This document shows, one piece after another, positions 63,769 to 64,000 of a stretch of DNA of 64,000 bases. Origin of the DNA: Leucobacter luti (lineage in GTDB: Bacteria > Actinomycetota > Actinomycetes > Actinomycetales > Microbacteriaceae); NCBI RefSeq assembly GCF_004217175.1, contig NZ_SHKI01000003.1, positions 632,887 to 696,886 on the forward strand, written 5' to 3'. The notes under the pieces are model-generated. The model was not told the DNA's origin, did not search any database, and saw only the letters and a program-made list of their open reading frames with translations. Numbering within the stretch: the stretch's first letter is position 1; every line of letters starts with the position of its first letter. The position numbers and the translations under genes are program-made.

Positions 63769-64000
63769 CTATCCGATCCGCATCGGGGTGTGCGGGATCC
63801 CGTCCTCCACAAACTCCGGGCCGCTGGCGGCGAAGCCGAACCGCGAGTACCACTCGGTGAGGTAGGACTGCGCGTGGATGAGGATCGGGTGCCCGGCGCA
63901 CTCTGCGATCGCCGCGTCGAGCAGGACAGCCGCAACACCGCGCCCGCGCCACTCTGGAGCGGTGGCCACTCGCCCGATCGCGCGCAGCCCGGGCTCCTGC
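63769..64000 (-). CDS. ElaA-type GNAT acetyltransferase (3' part)
   Basis: The frame is open to the right edge (QEPGLRAIGRVATAPEWRGR visible), so the start is outside; 76 codons of coding sequence are present. Acetyl-CoA motif ATAPEWRGRGVAAVLLDAA, then ILIHAQSYLTEWYSRFGF and the C-terminal VEDGIPHTPMRIG are typical of ElaA-like acetyltransferases. Substrate unknown. It is convergent with the PutA-like gene, with repeat copy B between them. Confidence 0.88.
   Translation of the reverse strand, partial: QEPGLRAIGRVATAPEWRGRGVAAVLLDAAIAECAGHPILIHAQSYLTEWYSRFGFAASGPEFVEDGIPHTPMRIG

Noticed and set aside
61929..63938. 669-codon antisense frame over the PutA-like gene, which could suggest that the sense frame is wrong
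   Set aside because: The sense frame retains PutA landmarks over its whole length; the antisense one has none and reads through the repeat element.

Overview
The window is about 70% GC with strong GC3 bias. It carries NucS/EndoMS mismatch repair, an actinobacterial-type BioY/BioM/BioN set next to a BioQ-like TetR regulator, LPXTG surface proteins and a TipA-type MerR regulator. Together these point to a Gram-positive actinobacterium, most likely Microbacteriaceae such as Leucobacter or a relative (inference). I see no rRNA, tRNA, CRISPR array, transposase or phage gene. The content is chromosomal: transport, regulation and catabolism.

Left part (1-8560): the 3' end of an SdrD-type B-domain surface protein with an LPVTG sorting signal, then a roughly 2450-residue secreted adhesin built of Ig-like modules, five tandem two-cysteine repeats and an LPTTG anchor. 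8736-16718 is a complete high-affinity K+ system: a 27-codon membrane miniprotein, kdpF, kdpA, kdpB, kdpC and the kdpD/kdpE two-component pair, mostly with 1-4 nt overlaps and a (CTCA)6 microsatellite before kdpC. 16911-19603 is a polar amino-acid ABC transporter.

19679-32458: tagD and small membrane or acidic proteins. Next comes a CynX-like MFS gene with a FadR-type regulator, divergent from a catabolic operon of amidohydrolase, five-gene Dpp-type ABC transporter and second amidohydrolase, which looks like an uptake-and-hydrolysis unit for an amide or N-heterocycle. A PuuP-like APC permease is divergent from its probable GntR regulator. 33533-45467: thioesterase, GNAT, cupin, HdeD-like protein, SseB domain, the biotin ECF transporter with two BioQ-type operators, nucS, an MFS and a MATE exporter, and an M13 peptidase.

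45478-59666: CoA-transferase, EcsC-like protein, quinone-reductase/TetR pair, tRNA hydroxylase TrhO, a TipA regulator with a 19-bp-spacer promoter and a strong internal start, a GntR regulator, a PEBP protein and an Lrp/aminotransferase pair. Then follows a COG2984/4120/1101-type (TrpXYZ-like) ABC locus in which one lipoprotein is flanked by two almost identical permease/ATPase pairs and preceded by a 14-residue leader ORF. 59745-63542 encodes a PutA-shaped protein of 1265 residues whose proline dehydrogenase and aldehyde dehydrogenase catalytic motifs have all been replaced. The window ends in an ElaA-type acetyltransferase.

Most interesting: the intact PutA-like pseudoenzyme, the duplicated transporter halves, a composite palindromic repeat present twice (33960-34122 and 63605-63760), each time before a convergent acetyltransferase gene, and an amidohydrolase that lacks the family HxH metal motif.
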